NCBI GenBank assembly: GCA_011032825.1
Contig: JAADJZ010000003.1
Span: 434,001-498,000 of the forward strand
Length of the DNA: 64,000 nucleotides
Reading direction: 5' to 3'
Source of the DNA: Massariosphaeria phaeospora
Lineage: Eukaryota; Ascomycota; Dothideomycetes; Pleosporales
Below the pieces are notes generated by a model. It was not told the origin of the DNA. It did not search any database and saw only the letters and a program-made list of their open reading frames with translations. Both the position numbers and the translations under genes were made by a program. Positions 1-11,273 of the stretch are shown piece after piece; position 1 is the stretch's first letter, and each line of letters starts with the position of its first letter.

Positions 1-119
1 TCAGTCGACGGGATGTGAAGCAGCCTATTCGACGAGGCGACAAAGCTTGTATTAGCGATGGCAGAAGAAGGAGCGTCGTATACGGGATGAATGTCACAGT
101 TCGAAGATTCCTGCGGGCA
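1..119. other. Flank left of the first hAT element
   Basis: I see no gene, repeat or RNA in this short stretch. It is host sequence next to the transposon target site; the 8-bp target duplication occupies 120-127. Confidence 0.5.
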
Positions 120-127
120 CTCACGAA

Positions 128-149
128 CAGACTTGTCAACAATCCGTCC
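128..149 (+). repeat. Left terminal inverted repeat of hAT element 1
   Basis: 22 bp, exactly complementary to 3200-3221. It is preceded directly by target duplication CTCACGAA at 120-127. Confidence 0.95.
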
Positions 150-568
150 GGATTGACAGATTGATTGGACGGATTGATTAATAAGCAATCCGTCCAATCA
201 ATCCGAGACCTTGATTACTAGCAATCCATTCAATCCAGAGGTCCCAGATTGATTGGACGGATTGTTTACGGATTGATTGTTTTGCGTACAGAGGTCCTTC
301 AAGATTCTAGGTGTTGATAGCTAGCGGAGGCGTAAAAATATAAAATATAATATACTCTCCAGTTCGAATCCTGTAAAATTACTTTCTCGCCCTCGCTCAA
401 CCGGCCGTATTAGGCCTAGCCGCCCCGGAAAATCGATTACGCCGCCCCGAAATATCTCGCGACCCAAGATTTTCGACGCGCTGAGATTAACGCGCACTCA
501 CTACGTTCGCCCACACCCACGAAAGTACGTATGTTTATCGCGATTTTTCGCCCAAACTGACCTCGCAG

Positions 569-3076
569 ATGAATCAGCAGCTTAATGAAGTATTTGGGCG
601 GGTCCTTGACTCCCAGTCCACGCAAAACGCCGCCGGCGCAGCCTCCTCGTACCAGGCAACCGATGCACAGTCAACATCTGACGCGCCACTCGATCTCGAT
701 CCTCTCGCTGTCTCTGCCTCCGCCGACGATGATGAGGACTATGAAGGCCTTGTTTGGTCGCGCGTACCTAATTTACAGAAGCCTCAATACGCTGCTAAAC
801 GTGCCTTAACAAGCTGGGTTTTTCAATACGGCTGGCGCGTATACCATCGCAAGCATGAAGCGCTGTATTGGCTGTGCAAATACTGCCATATACACAAGCA
901 AAACGGGCTGTTTAAAGTGGCAACTTCAACCTCTGCTATCCATCGGCACCTCGAGGCGCGGCGACCTGGCCACGGAGTCGGCAAAGATGGCCCAATTCGG
1001 TTCAAGAAGGAGGCATCTATCATCTCCGCCCTACAGCGACAGGGCGTTGATGTGAGTCAAGAGGTAGCAAACGCCGTCGCCGATACCTTTTCGGCGCCCG
1101 CTTTTCAGCAGGCGCTTATCGAGTGGGTGGCTGCTGATAACCAAGCTCTGCGCGTTGTAGAGGTGCCTGCCTTTCGAGATATGATCAAGGCTGCTAATCC
1201 GCTCGCTGAGCGCGTTTTGTGGAGCAGCCACAACACTCTCCGGTCGCACATTATAGATGAATACAACGCCTACCTACCCGCCGTCGTGAGCTACATAAAG
1301 GCAGCCAAATCCGCTATACACGTATCCTTTGACAACTGGACCTCATACGGCGGCAAACGCGCTATTACCGGAATCTGCGTACACCACTTGAACGCAGCGG
1401 GTCAACAAGTAGATTACTTCCTTGGCCTGCCGACGCTATCGGGCGACCACTCTGGTTCAAATATCGCAGCAATCGTGAGCTCAACTCTCCACCGGTTTCA
1501 TATACGAAAAGAAGCCCTAGGTTACTTTGTGCTTGATAACGCGACAAACAACGATACTGCCGTCAACGAGCTAGCGGAGGAGTACGGCTTCAACCCGAGC
1601 CACCGGAGATTGCGCTGCAGCTGCCATATACTCAATCTCGCTGCCCAAAACGTTATCTTTGGCCAGGATCGCGACGCGTTTGAGAACTCGCAGGAGAATT
1701 TAGTAGTACGTATTGCCCTTTCCCTTCCTGCCGCCGTCTCTCGCGCAGCACCTGCTAACTCGCCCCAGGCAGAGGAACAGTACATGAACGAGTGGCGCAA
1801 AGCTGGCCCGCTAGGCGTACTGTTTGATGTCATCGCCTCAATCTGTACGCCGCAGGCGCGCGAGCTTTTGGAGGGATACCAGCGAGATGAGGCAACGTCG
1901 CTAAATCTCACGAACTTTACGCCAAGAGAACTCAAAAAGCCAGTCAAAACTCGCTGGAACTCCTACTACGATACGTTTGAGCGCGCCGTCGACCTCAGGG
2001 TACCTCTGGACGATTATATGGGCTACAAAATCGGCGAGAGCAACCGCCCCGCAAACCGACAGCGATCTCGGGCGGGAGCTCGCCCTCCGGAGGCCAGCCA
2101 GCCACGCCTGTATATACGTGAGGGAGGGCTTACTGGCAAAGATTGGGCTACTATTACTGAGTATATCGAGTTGCTCAAGCCTTTCAAGGAGGCGACTAGC
2201 TGGCTCGAAGGTCGGGGCAAGGCTGGTCGCCACGGCGCGATTTGGGAGGTTATCCCTACGTTTGAGTGGCTCCTCGCTACGCTACAGGCTCAACAGGATC
2301 GCGTAGAGGCAGTGGATTACAACGATCCTGACGCGCCTGAGGATCACGTCAAAACAAACCTCAATCTCGCTATTAGTAAGCTGGAAAAATACTACGCCAA
2401 ATTCAAAGACGCCCCGGCGTATTACTGTGCCCTACGCCTCCACCCAGCGTACAAAAACTTTATCGATACTGCCTGGCGAGTACCCGCCGAATACGATGAC
2501 GTAGATGGCCCCCATCCCCGCGAGGGGTGGCTAGAGGCAAACAACAAAGGCTTTCAATCACTTTGGGCGGGCGCTAAGCTAGCATCTAAAATCGCCGCCG
2601 CCGATTCAGCTACGCCGCCGCCTGCTAAGCGGCAACGTTTTGACTACGCCGTCAACCGTACTGAGTTTATGCTAGCCTCTATGAGAGAGGCGGAGATTGC
2701 GGAGGAGATTACTGACGAGTATGAGCTCTGGAGCGCGGAGAAACCAATTGATCCAGCTCACAAGCTTGCTCAGCTGCCAATTGCCTACTGGTTGTCAAAG
2801 GAGCATCAATACCCTGTTTTGGCGCGGTTTGCTATGAATATATTGAGTATCCCAGCCTCAGCAGCCGATTGTGAGAGGACTTTTAGTGAATTGGCTGATC
2901 TTTTAGGCGTACGGAGACTCAATATGAGGCCAGATTTACTATCCGCTTTACAGAGCCTCCGATCCTGGAAACGCCTTGGGATTGAGCGCTTCAAAACGCC
3001 TTACAAACCTACGAACACGTACGATATCACTATCCATGAGATCGACGAATATATTGGGCAATTCACCAATAGTTAG
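569..3076 (+). CDS. hAT family transposase (BED finger, hATC dimerisation domain)
   Basis: An 835-residue transposase that would cut and reinsert the surrounding element in the nucleus. A BED-type zinc finger lies near residues 80-137 (WLCKYC, then HRHLEARRPGH), followed by the RNase H-like catalytic region (SFDNWTSYGG near 250 and FVLDNATNND near 315 carry likely acidic catalytic residues). The C-terminal hATC domain is near 725-815 (SIPASAADCERTFS, then RRLNMRPDLL). The ATG at 569 is the first in frame. A possible 63-bp intron at 1706-1768 (donor GTACGT, branch-like GCTAACT, acceptor CCCCAG) is a multiple of three, so the protein may be 835 or 814 residues. It is the only gene inside the TIRs. 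Confidence 0.95.
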   Translation: MNQQLNEVFGRVLDSQSTQNAAGAASSYQATDAQSTSDAPLDLDPLAVSASADDDEDYEGLVWSRVPNLQKPQYAAKRALTSWVFQYGWRVYHRKHEALYWLCKYCHIHKQNGLFKVATSTSAIHRHLEARRPGHGVGKDGPIRFKKEASIISALQRQGVDVSQEVANAVADTFSAPAFQQALIEWVAADNQALRVVEVPAFRDMIKAANPLAERVLWSSHNTLRSHIIDEYNAYLPAVVSYIKAAKSAIHVSFDNWTSYGGKRAITGICVHHLNAAGQQVDYFLGLPTLSGDHSGSNIAAIVSSTLHRFHIRKEALGYFVLDNATNNDTAVNELAEEYGFNPSHRRLRCSCHILNLAAQNVIFGQDRDAFENSQENLVVRIALSLPAAVSRAAPANSPQAEEQYMNEWRKAGPLGVLFDVIASICTPQARELLEGYQRDEATSLNLTNFTPRELKKPVKTRWNSYYDTFERAVDLRVPLDDYMGYKIGESNRPANRQRSRAGARPPEASQPRLYIREGGLTGKDWATITEYIELLKPFKEATSWLEGRGKAGRHGAIWEVIPTFEWLLATLQAQQDRVEAVDYNDPDAPEDHVKTNLNLAISKLEKYYAKFKDAPAYYCALRLHPAYKNFIDTAWRVPAEYDDVDGPHPREGWLEANNKGFQSLWAGAKLASKIAAADSATPPPAKRQRFDYAVNRTEFMLASMREAEIAEEITDEYELWSAEKPIDPAHKLAQLPIAYWLSKEHQYPVLARFAMNILSIPASAADCERTFSELADLLGVRRLNMRPDLLSALQSLRSWKRLGIERFKTPYKPTNTYDITIHEIDEYIGQFTNS

Positions 3077-3199
3077 CTTACTAATCAATCCATCCAATCT
3101 ATCAATCCGTCCACCCCCCAAATCCCTAAACAATCCATTCAATCCAATCCAGGAGAGATTTCTTGTCAATCCATTCAATCCGGGGACCCGGATTGGATT

Positions 3200-3221
3200 G
3201 GACGGATTGTTGACAAGTCTG
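3200..3221 (-). repeat. Right terminal inverted repeat of hAT element 1
   Basis: 22 bp, exact complement of 128-149. It is followed directly by target duplication CTCACGAA at 3222-3229. Confidence 0.95.
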
Positions 3222-3229
3222 CTCACGAA

Positions 3230-4056
3230 GGGCGGGCGTCGGTTGGTAGATGTTAGGGTCGTAGCGACCAGTTACTGTTTCGGCAGTCAGTCAGTCAGTC
3301 AGTGAGACGATCGCCAGTGTCTTCTTCTTCAAATGGAATTGCTCACCTGCTCGGTGTATCAATGCGGCCGGCAGGCCAGGATGGCCAAAGTCAATGGCCG
3401 AAGGCGATGGTTGTGTCGGGCGGGGCAGGCGCGCGCTGGGCTTGTCCTGATCGAGCAGCATCAAAACAAGCAGGCGCTCGGGCCACTTGGTGTGGAAGAG
3501 TCTGACGCGATGACGCAGCAGTCTTGTCGAGCGGCGGTCACCGGCCTTTACCGTCCTGCTTACTAATACACCCACGGGAAAATTGACGCTGTGGGCAAAT
3601 TCTTACCTACCTCAACCCCACGCCAAAGCCCCGAACGTATCGAGTCCGCTATTTGATGCGGCGCTTCTCTATCATAGCGACGACGTCCAGTCCAGCGGAT
3701 CAGGTATTACATTCCTTCTCCTTCTGATCTGCCCTTGGAAACGCCTTTCTCGGGTTTGAAGCCCCCGCGGCCAAAGTGAGTCACTTGCCAGCGCTGAGAC
3801 CCTCCAGGACTCCTCTCGCCTTCTCTCACTGCGAGATTTTGTGTCTCTATCGGCATTGTCGCCTGCACTGGTCACTACGACCGCAGAACCATCTATCGAA
3901 ACATCTAGTCCAGCCGCCCGTATCACTGTAAGTCTGACTTTCACTTTCTGCGTCTCACAAGCTAACACCACCGCCACCCAGTCAGATATCTGCAGCTCCT
4001 CAAGCCTTTCAATTCACAGAACGGATCCCACCTGTCGCAGACGCGCAGAAGTAGTC
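3230..4056. other. Intergenic; probable 5' leader with an intron
   Basis: No recognisable protein. A short TCAG tandem run lies at about 3283-3304. Between 3931 and 3981 there is an intron-like segment (GTAAGT donor, CTAAC branch, CACCCAG acceptor) just before the ATG at 4057, so 3700-4056 may be the transcribed leader of the next locus. Confidence 0.35.
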
Positions 4057-5560
4057 ATGGCTATCGTAAGTCACCTCAACACGCCAGCATTTGATCATGT
4101 GCTAATTATCTGTAGAAGCGCTCTTACGCCCCGAGAAGTCGATGTGGATCCCATCGCGGGCGGCTTCAGGACGCCTAGGTACTCCGAAGGTCCGAGAACA
4201 TCCTCAGTTTCACTGGATAGGAGATGGGCTTACGCTACGATGGACTTACGATGTGGTTGAGTTCAGGTGCGTCAAGCCCGAGACAGCGTTGTACAAGTTC
4301 CGTCTCGTGAGGCAGGGGCGAGTCTACAACCTGGATTGATGATGCAGCGGAGACAAGAGATCTATCTGGATGCTGCCACAGGGCTGGCGTATGAAGTCTC
4401 CCCTCTTCTAGAGGCGACCTGGTCGATTGACCACAACGGAACTCACACTGCAAATTGAGTCAAGAAATCTATCAGGGTAGATCTTGCGTCGGGGGTACCA
4501 GCGATCTGGACCCTGCCAAAAGAAATGGCGTATGAGATATCGCCGGCCCTCAAGGCGATCAGCACCCTATACGAAGATGGACAGGAACATTCGACCGAAG
4601 GCCATCGAACGTGGAGGGCACGATACAGGCGTTGCGCTCCTATCTCGGCGACTCGGTACCAAAACAGGTGCTTCAGGACGAACTCGGCGAGGTCCTCCCT
4701 GTAAGCGAGATTCATTTCGTAAGGCAATTGGAGAAAGACGAGCAATGGCTCAAAGAAAACGGTTAGGGCTCCGAGGAGGACGCATTTTGCTTGTGGCAGA
4801 GTCGGCGGAGCTCCTAATGGTGACTGGAACGGACCTCGTCCACTCCAGAGGCCCCCCAGGAGTCGAATGACCCCAGTCAGGTTGGTAAGCCCACCGATGT
4901 GGTTCTTCATTCTTGCTAACTCAGCCCAGAGTACCAATATAAACTGCTCTAAGGCCCAGCAGAGCCAGAGGAATACCCAGAAGACCACCAATTCCGCAGA
5001 TGTTTTCGGGTCCAACCGCAATAATACCTTCGGGTCCAACCACACTAGTACCTTCGGCTCCAGCCACAAGCAAGCTGCAACCCAGGAAGATTCACTATTT
5101 ATCCTGGATACTCGCCAAACGGGTATCCCGCCAAACCCTGCCTGGCACGAAAATATCAATCTGATGGACCGCGCCATGAAGGATGTGAACAAGGGGAGTC
5201 TAAAGAAAACAGGACAAAATAGAGCCGAACGAACGCTTCTGAACGGGTCCAAACGCAGATTTGTGTGGTCTCGACAGTGCCTCCGCCGTCTCCAGTGGCC
5301 GGGTGGGCGTGAGCAATCACACTGCTGAAGGTGTCAAGATTTTCGAGGGAGATGCAAGTTCACGTCCTCCGGAAGCTGCTGGAGATGGGGGCACGACCAA
5401 ACAAACCCCCAAACAGCGCGCCCGTCACGACTCCCGCAAAGAGAAAGGCGCCATCTCTGATTTTATACTCCTGTGTTATGTTACGAGGGGGGTCTGTAGG
5501 CGAGCCAGTTTATCTGGCTCGCCGGAGAGCGATTCAAGGAGGGCCATTTTGCGATCGTAG
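4057..5560 (+). pseudogene. Decayed or unusually spliced hypothetical gene with internal repeats
   Basis: Several stretches with protein-like composition lie in different forward frames and I cannot join them into one clean model. An ATG at 4057 is followed by a canonical small intron (4066-4118). The next frame ends at 4337 (HPQFHWIGDGL, VYNLD). Another frame carries two related segments, AYEVSPLLEATW (about 4387) and AYEISPALKAIS (about 4526), suggesting an internal repeat. A third frame (4620-4767, SYLGDSVPKQVLQDELGE) ends at TAG. A canonical intron is visible at 4887-4927. From about 4930 a FGSN-type repeat runs to a stop at 5328, with another protein-like frame to 5560. I recognise no family. 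The frame changes look more like a decayed gene than normal splicing, but assembly errors would look the same. Confidence 0.35.
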
Positions 5561-5697
5561 ATAAAAGACTATGAAATTGAAGTTGAAAACTGCTGTTGCT
5601 TGCAAAGTGAGAAATAATGAAGGATTCGCACCTAAAATGTCGTGATGGCAGTGACACCAAACCACAGTCAAAATCCGACGTCCCTCCGAGTTTAAAG

Positions 5698-8134
5698 CTA
5701 CACCCGCACCAACTCTTCCATGCCCCCCTCTTCCCCCGTAACGACTACCCACCAAACCTTCGCCAACGCCCTACACTCCCCTGCCAACCCGTCTTGCCCC
5801 TTCGCCCCATATCCCTCAGCCAAATATAGCAACGCCCTCACCCCTTCTACATTCACCAACCCACAATTTCTCTCCACTACAAACCGGTTCTCTTTCACAC
5901 ACGTAAAGATGCCGAAGTTACGCAACAGTTTCTCCGCATACTCGATCATTTTGTCCGTGTTGCCGAGCCCGCGCCATGCTTCGGTGAGGTACAGAGTTGG
6001 GTGTATGAGGGCGAGGCGTGGGAGGTGAGTGTAAGGATCATGAGCGTAAGGATCAGCAGCGGCAGCGGCGTCGCTGGTGGGTGTATCATTCGTATACAGG
6101 GCTTCGAGATCCCGCAGCCCGCGAGCAATTTTCTTAAGCCGCGAAGGCGTCACCGTCGCTGGAACCCTCCCCACTGCATCTTTCAACTCCTCAAACACGC
6201 GCTGCCGCTCCCTCCTTACACTACCCTCCATACCTCCATCCACGCCGCACAACTCGCAATCGCACGTAAACCCCCACGACGCGTTGTACTTTGCCTGGCG
6301 GGCGTCGATGTCGAGGTCCGGAGATACGTACTGGTGTGTAAGCTCCTCGCCGGCGCGGATGGGGCGTGTCGCGCGCAGGAAGTGCATGTCGCCGATGAAG
6401 GTGCGCGCGCTGTTGGGCAGGCACGAATGGTTGATGTACGAAGCGTGGGTCCAGAAACCGTTGCGGAGTTCGGGGTTGGTGTTCGGCGGGAGGGTGAGGA
6501 GGGTGGCGGAGCGGAGGGGCACGGAGAAGCAGTTGTAGCGGCGGATGAGCTCGGTGCGGAAACTGGGGGGTATTAGAGTAATGGCAGACGGGGCGGGAAG
6601 GGCATCGTGTGGAGCTGGGCGTGACTGAGTGACTTACATGTCGACAGGTATGTCTTCGCCGTCCGGGACCTCCCAGCCGTTTGCCTTCCAGTATCCGCCG
6701 TCATTCAGCTCGAAGAAGTCTTTCCGTAGACTCGGGTTCCACCGCAGCTTCTGCACCAGCTCCTTGAACAGCAAAGCGCCCGGTCGCGGAGCCGCGGTCC
6801 CATCACCGAGACTGTACAGCATGCAGTCGCTGCTTCTATCCTGGATGAAGTACCCCGGCAACACGAAAGCCTTCTCCGCGCAAATCAAGTCCCCGGCCTT
6901 GAAGTCGCGCTTCGCAAACAGGCCTCGCCCATGGGACTCCGTTTGCCGCACCTCGGTCTCGGATGTATAGTTCGCGGCGTCAACATGTAGCGTGAGTGGG
7001 CTTATACTTGAGGAGATGAGGGGAAGGTCATAGTTTGGGGCGGTTTCGTATATGCCTAGGTCGAACTTGATCCGTGCGGCTAGCTCTTTGAGCGGACGGG
7101 GGATGTTCGAGGCGATTGCCCAAGGATCGTCGGTGCTGTGGTTGTGAAGCCAGGATAGACTCGTGGATGGGAAAGAAACAGGCCCGCGTGTGAGAAAAGG
7201 GGTGGATTGTGCATGGATGGCGATCGCATTTGATAGATCCTTGGCTGCGTCGTTGAGACGGAGGAGCACAATGTTGACACCGCATCGTTTTCGGTATAGA
7301 TCCATCGTGGCGGTTGGGTCGGGGTGGCCAGTGAGGTATGCGAGACCGTGGTCGTAACTAGATTGTGTCAGTTAATTGCGTGGGTTTCACCGAGCGCCAA
7401 TACGTGAGAGGTGGACCTACAGCTTTAGAGCTGACCGGAATCGCTTCTTGAGGAACATCATGTCACCTTCTTTCTTCCATTGTGAAGCATCTTTTGTCGG
7501 ATCTACTTTCTCTATAGCTCTCCATGACTCCGGTAGAGACGCATCCCGTGAGTCGATGAGTACCAGGTCAGAGGGATGGTCGACGCGAACGTGATATCCT
7601 CCACCCTCGAGTCTACTCCAGCAAGGTTGCTTGATGGCGAGATTAGTACTTTTGGGAAGAATAGGGTCGACAATGTTATCCTCGAGGTTGTAAACAGTGA
7701 GTCTCACAGCGTCGCCGGCTTCATCTTCAGCGATTGTAACCGTGGAGGAATGGATATATGGCGATGTGATAGTGCGGAGTATGAGGAACCTTTTAGGTTC
7801 TCTTTTCTCAACTAGCAAATTCCGGATCTTGACCTTGAACGCATGTAAGCATAACCATTGATGCGGGGGCAATTGGAGCAAACACCTTCAGGCTCGACTC
7901 GTCTCCGATGGACACTCGTGATGGCGGATACGGAAGGGGCAAGATAAAGTTTTTGATCGGAAGATTTCCGTCTGAGAACAGCTGTAGATGCCACTCATGA
8001 TTCTTGAGAAGGGCATCTGGCGAGGCCCGTGAACTCGGCTGCTGACCTCTTTCGCTTTTGACGTCTTCCGTAAGTTCCTTCAACCGATCCGGCGATTCTT
8101 CGTAGTTGTTATGGAAGCTCTTCGGGAGTAGCAT
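5698..8134 (-). CDS. TPR-SET domain protein (SMYD-like putative lysine methyltransferase)
   Basis: Four exons (8134-7886, 7833-7421, 7357-6638, 6562-5698), with introns of 52, 63 and 75 bp, encode 748 residues; all splice phases close. The middle has a TPR-like segment (WKKEGDMMFLKKRFRSALKL, then YDHGLAYLTG). The SET domain begins near SHGRGLFAKRDFKAGD in exon 3 and ends in exon 4 with the diagnostic INHSCLPNSAR (about 505-514) and GEELTHQYV (about 532-540), followed by a post-SET cysteine cluster CDCELC. The SET domain uses S-adenosylmethionine to methylate lysine, usually on histones or other proteins; the substrate here cannot be told. The split of the SET domain by inserted sequence is typical of SMYD-like fungal proteins. 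The ATG at 8134 is in a good context, but I have no proof it is the true start. Confidence 0.85.
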
Positions 8135-10551
8135 AATACCTGCGCTGGTAGGAGAGAGATTCCAAGTTGACGAAGCTAAACTGTGCAGTGGGGACTCTCA
8201 GTGTCGGCCTCCGGAAATGATTTAACGGGTTTAGCGTGTGACGCCCTGGTCATTAGATCCGAAGTGCCCGTTACAATGATGGCAGTATTGTGTTGTTACA
8301 TTCGCGAATGGAGACAGGATTATGTTTTGTAGTCCGTCGAAGACGATTCTGTCAAGGTGGCCTGGAGCTGCGGCTAAATTAATCTGCAGAGTCTTAATCT
8401 ATTCCCCCATGCGCCCAGAACCACTAGAACTCCGATTGGGCAGAGAAGTGCCTACAGTATGGATCAGCTTTGGGAATGCACGTGGAAATCCCAGAGTTCG
8501 GAATACGGGGTAGGGAACCGGCTGGGCGTCCATGTTGAAAAAGGTCGGCTGTCCACACGAGAGGCCGTATGTACCGCATGCGTATAATGGGAGAACTAGA
8601 ATACGTGCCTCTTTCGACTGCCTGGTCACTTGTAGGAGCCTAATTGGAGACCGTTGCCGTCGCCGTCGTGTCACCCATCTCTCTTGGTCATGCTAACGAG
8701 CAGGATTCTTATTGGGTATCTAGGCGAGTCCATACTCTCTTATAGCAACTATTCCATCTTCTTTCCCTTCCTAGCTGTCCAATCGAAGAAGGCGTTGGTG
8801 ATGCTTCGGGGCCGCGTACTAAGTATGTCGGGATCAACGCGGAAGGCTGCGATAACGTCGCCAGGTGGAACGAGGAGCGAGGAGGGATACAGGGAGTCTG
8901 CAGCTCTTTGCACAGTTGCAAAACGATATGGTAGTCCCGTTAGAACATAAGGCAGCGACAGACTCGCGCATGTCGACCTTTCGCGCGGCGCAGTATCTTC
9001 GAGACGCGTGTGGGCGGCATCTGGTGGAATCCAAGGCGTGCGAGCATCCGAGTCGGTCAATGAGTAACAAATGGAGCAAAGAAGTCCCTTCCGAGTCTAC
9101 TTGCATCTCGTAGCTGTTGTTGGAATATGATGTCTGGGTTGACAGCTTGTTGCTGCCCCGCGTTCCCCACCGCCAAGCATTCCACGACGCGCACCATCAC
9201 CAACGTCATCCCAACTCTGCGCACCCCGAGGACGGCATCGACATCGCACTCCCATCTACTCTGTCCCGCGCAAATGACCAAGAATGTCACCCCATCTATC
9301 GCAGACGCCCGCCCGAACCTCTAACCTCTACCATCGCCACATCGCCCTTCTACCCATGGACCAAGCCGCCCACCCCTCCGGTCATCGATGCCCCCGATCG
9401 ACGTCGAAACATGGTTCGCGACCGACGCCAATCATGTCCGCGTCCGTGGACGACATGCGGGATCTAGGACACCCGCTATTTTAGCATGACGATGGCGCGC
9501 ATCTCATTCGCTGCCGCGCCGCACACACCATGGCCGTATCGAGCAATTTCGCCAAGGGGGCATGCGGCCAGCCGTCTTCTTACACTTTCGAGCAACGGGT
9601 GTGATATGGAGATTTTGGGCATACTGGGCGTCGAGGGTGGTGGTAATGTCAAGAAAACAGTGCCTTGGTGGCAGGAGAATAAGTTCTTGGGTGTTTGAAG
9701 CGGTTGTGGGATACGAGGGAGCTCGTGATGGTTAAGGGGAGGCTTCGCGCTTGAGCTTTGGGTTGCCGGGTGGCTCGGGCAGCTCGCGGATAGACGTCAT
9801 GAGCGAGGCGAAGGGCATTGTTTAGCGTGTGGTGTAGTCAAGCTGAGTTCAGAGAAGCTTATGGAGGACTGGTAGATTGGTCGGAAGGGCTGGCTAAAGG
9901 CAGTAGATGTAGCTCACGGCTTCGAGGGTGTATCATACGAAGGTGTTGAGATAGCCACCTGAGCACTCTGGCTGGACATGCCAGAAACTTCGGAACTGTA
10001 GCGTCAATTGAAGGTATTCGCTGGGTAGAGGACTTACAGGGATACAGAGCACTTCACAGCGAGCAAGCGACCAGCGTGCAGAACTTTAGGGACCATCAGG
10101 ACAAAGTTTGACCGCGACGGAAAGTACTTCATCTCGAGACGCGGCTTCACTTCAAACATCAAGAGCTACACCATCATAGCAAGTTCTCAATAGGGAGACG
10201 ATGATCTCACTGCCGCAGCAGCCGAAGCAAGCACGCCGCCGTCTCATTCGCCGAATCCTATCTACTTGACCCCGCCGAGCCCCAGTGTCTAACGACCTTG
10301 CCGTCTAACTACCACGCTGCACGAGCATTCCACCTGTGTCTTGAAGTCCATGTCGTCCTTCGCGGGTATGATGCTAGTGTTCCAGTGTCCGCGACGAGGG
10401 TTGCAGACTGTGATGGGCAGATGATGCAGGCGCTTGACCATGTGTGGTTGCCATTGGACGGCGTTGCCCATCTCGATGCTGCCAGCCAGTCCAAGTTAAG
10501 TATTTCGCCATCCTCTCGAAAACCGACCACCAAACGCCAGGTACAGCCAAC
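8135..10551. other. Gene-poor 2.4 kb with coding-like scraps
   Basis: No gene could be supported. Minus-strand frames at 8399-8674 and 8749-9057 and plus-strand frames at 9117-9467 and 9486-9698 have somewhat protein-like composition. They lack ATG starts or joinable exons, change frame repeatedly and match no family I know. They may be remains of a decayed gene. The stretch 9700-10290 shows nothing. Confidence 0.3.
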
Positions 10552-10982
10552 CTATTTCTTGGCCGCAGAGATTCGGGCTGCTTCCAGCGCCGCGTCGGCG
10601 AGCGCCTTCTTTTCTGCCAGCTTTTGAACCCTGTCGCTGTTTTCTCCCTGCGATGTCTCCAATCTCTTGATGGTGTCCTGGACCTTCTACAGAACCTCGG
10701 ACATTGGCGTAGCCGTCACCACCTTGGCGACAGAGGGCTTCTTCACACCCGCTTTTTCTTCGCGGCAGCGGGCTATACTATATCAGCGCGTATTCTGCAG
10801 CTTGTATTGAAGAGCGTATAAGGGATTTTGACACCTACCTTGGACGAGGGAGGGTCGGCGACGGTGTTCTTGCCGGTATCCTGATTGAGCGGCTCCTTGA
10901 GACGCAGAAACTTGTGGCCCTCCTGGCGGGACTCGGGCGCCTCGATTTTGGGAGCCTGCTGCTCGGGGAGGTTGTTGGTCAT
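10552..10982 (-). pseudogene. Small charged coiled-coil protein gene with in-frame TAG
   Basis: Exon 1 (10982-10835, starting MTNNLPEQQAPKIE) and exon 2 (10772-10552), joined over a 62-bp intron, give a 122-codon frame. Exon 2 contains one TAG at 10687-10689 between MSEVL and KVQDTIKRLE. After it the frame continues with a clearly protein-like amphipathic helix (KVQDTIKRLE, QKLAEKKALADAALEAAR) to a normal stop. A CAG to TAG change, the type RIP produces, would explain it. Alternatives are a 77-residue product ending at the TAG, or an unseen splice event. I recognise no family. The alanine/lysine-rich tail suggests a short coiled coil. Confidence 0.5.
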
Positions 10983-11273
10983 CGTGATTGCGAGGGCGGC
11001 TAGATTGGTATTAGTGAGGGCTGATAGGAATTGTATGGCGATGCAGGCATAGAGACAGGCTCTGGGATAGGTTCTGGAAGCGGATTGATCGGCTGGAGAT
11101 CTTGGCCGGCCGGCGGAGAAAACTTTTGAACCCAGGTGAATGGGCGAAACGGCAAGGACAGTGAGCTCGGGGCCGTGTAAAGTACTTACGATTGCTGAGA
11201 GCGTTATGTGTCGGTGAATATAGGTGTCATAGGTATCGCGCTATAGTGTGAAGAACATCGGCGCATCCAGCGT

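Larger units (their letters stand above)
128..3221 (+). mobile_element. Complete hAT-superfamily DNA transposon
   Basis: A 3094-bp element bounded by perfect 22-bp terminal inverted repeats (128-149 and 3200-3221; outer ends CAGACTTGTCAAC and its complement) and flanked by identical 8-bp target duplications CTCACGAA at 120-127 and 3222-3229. An 8-bp duplication is the hallmark of hAT elements. The inner ends carry many subterminal copies of AATCCGTCC/GGACGGATT (about 141, 167, 187, 255, 3103, 3200) and of the related AATCCATTCAATCC, which in hAT elements usually serve as transposase binding sites. The transposase frame is open throughout, and neither the TIRs nor the duplications have diverged. 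I infer a recent insertion that could still be active. Confidence 0.95.

Noticed and set aside
8399..9698. Possible genes in the 8.4-9.7 kb stretch
   Set aside because: Frames lack ATG starts, joinable splice sites or family motifs; at best a decayed gene.
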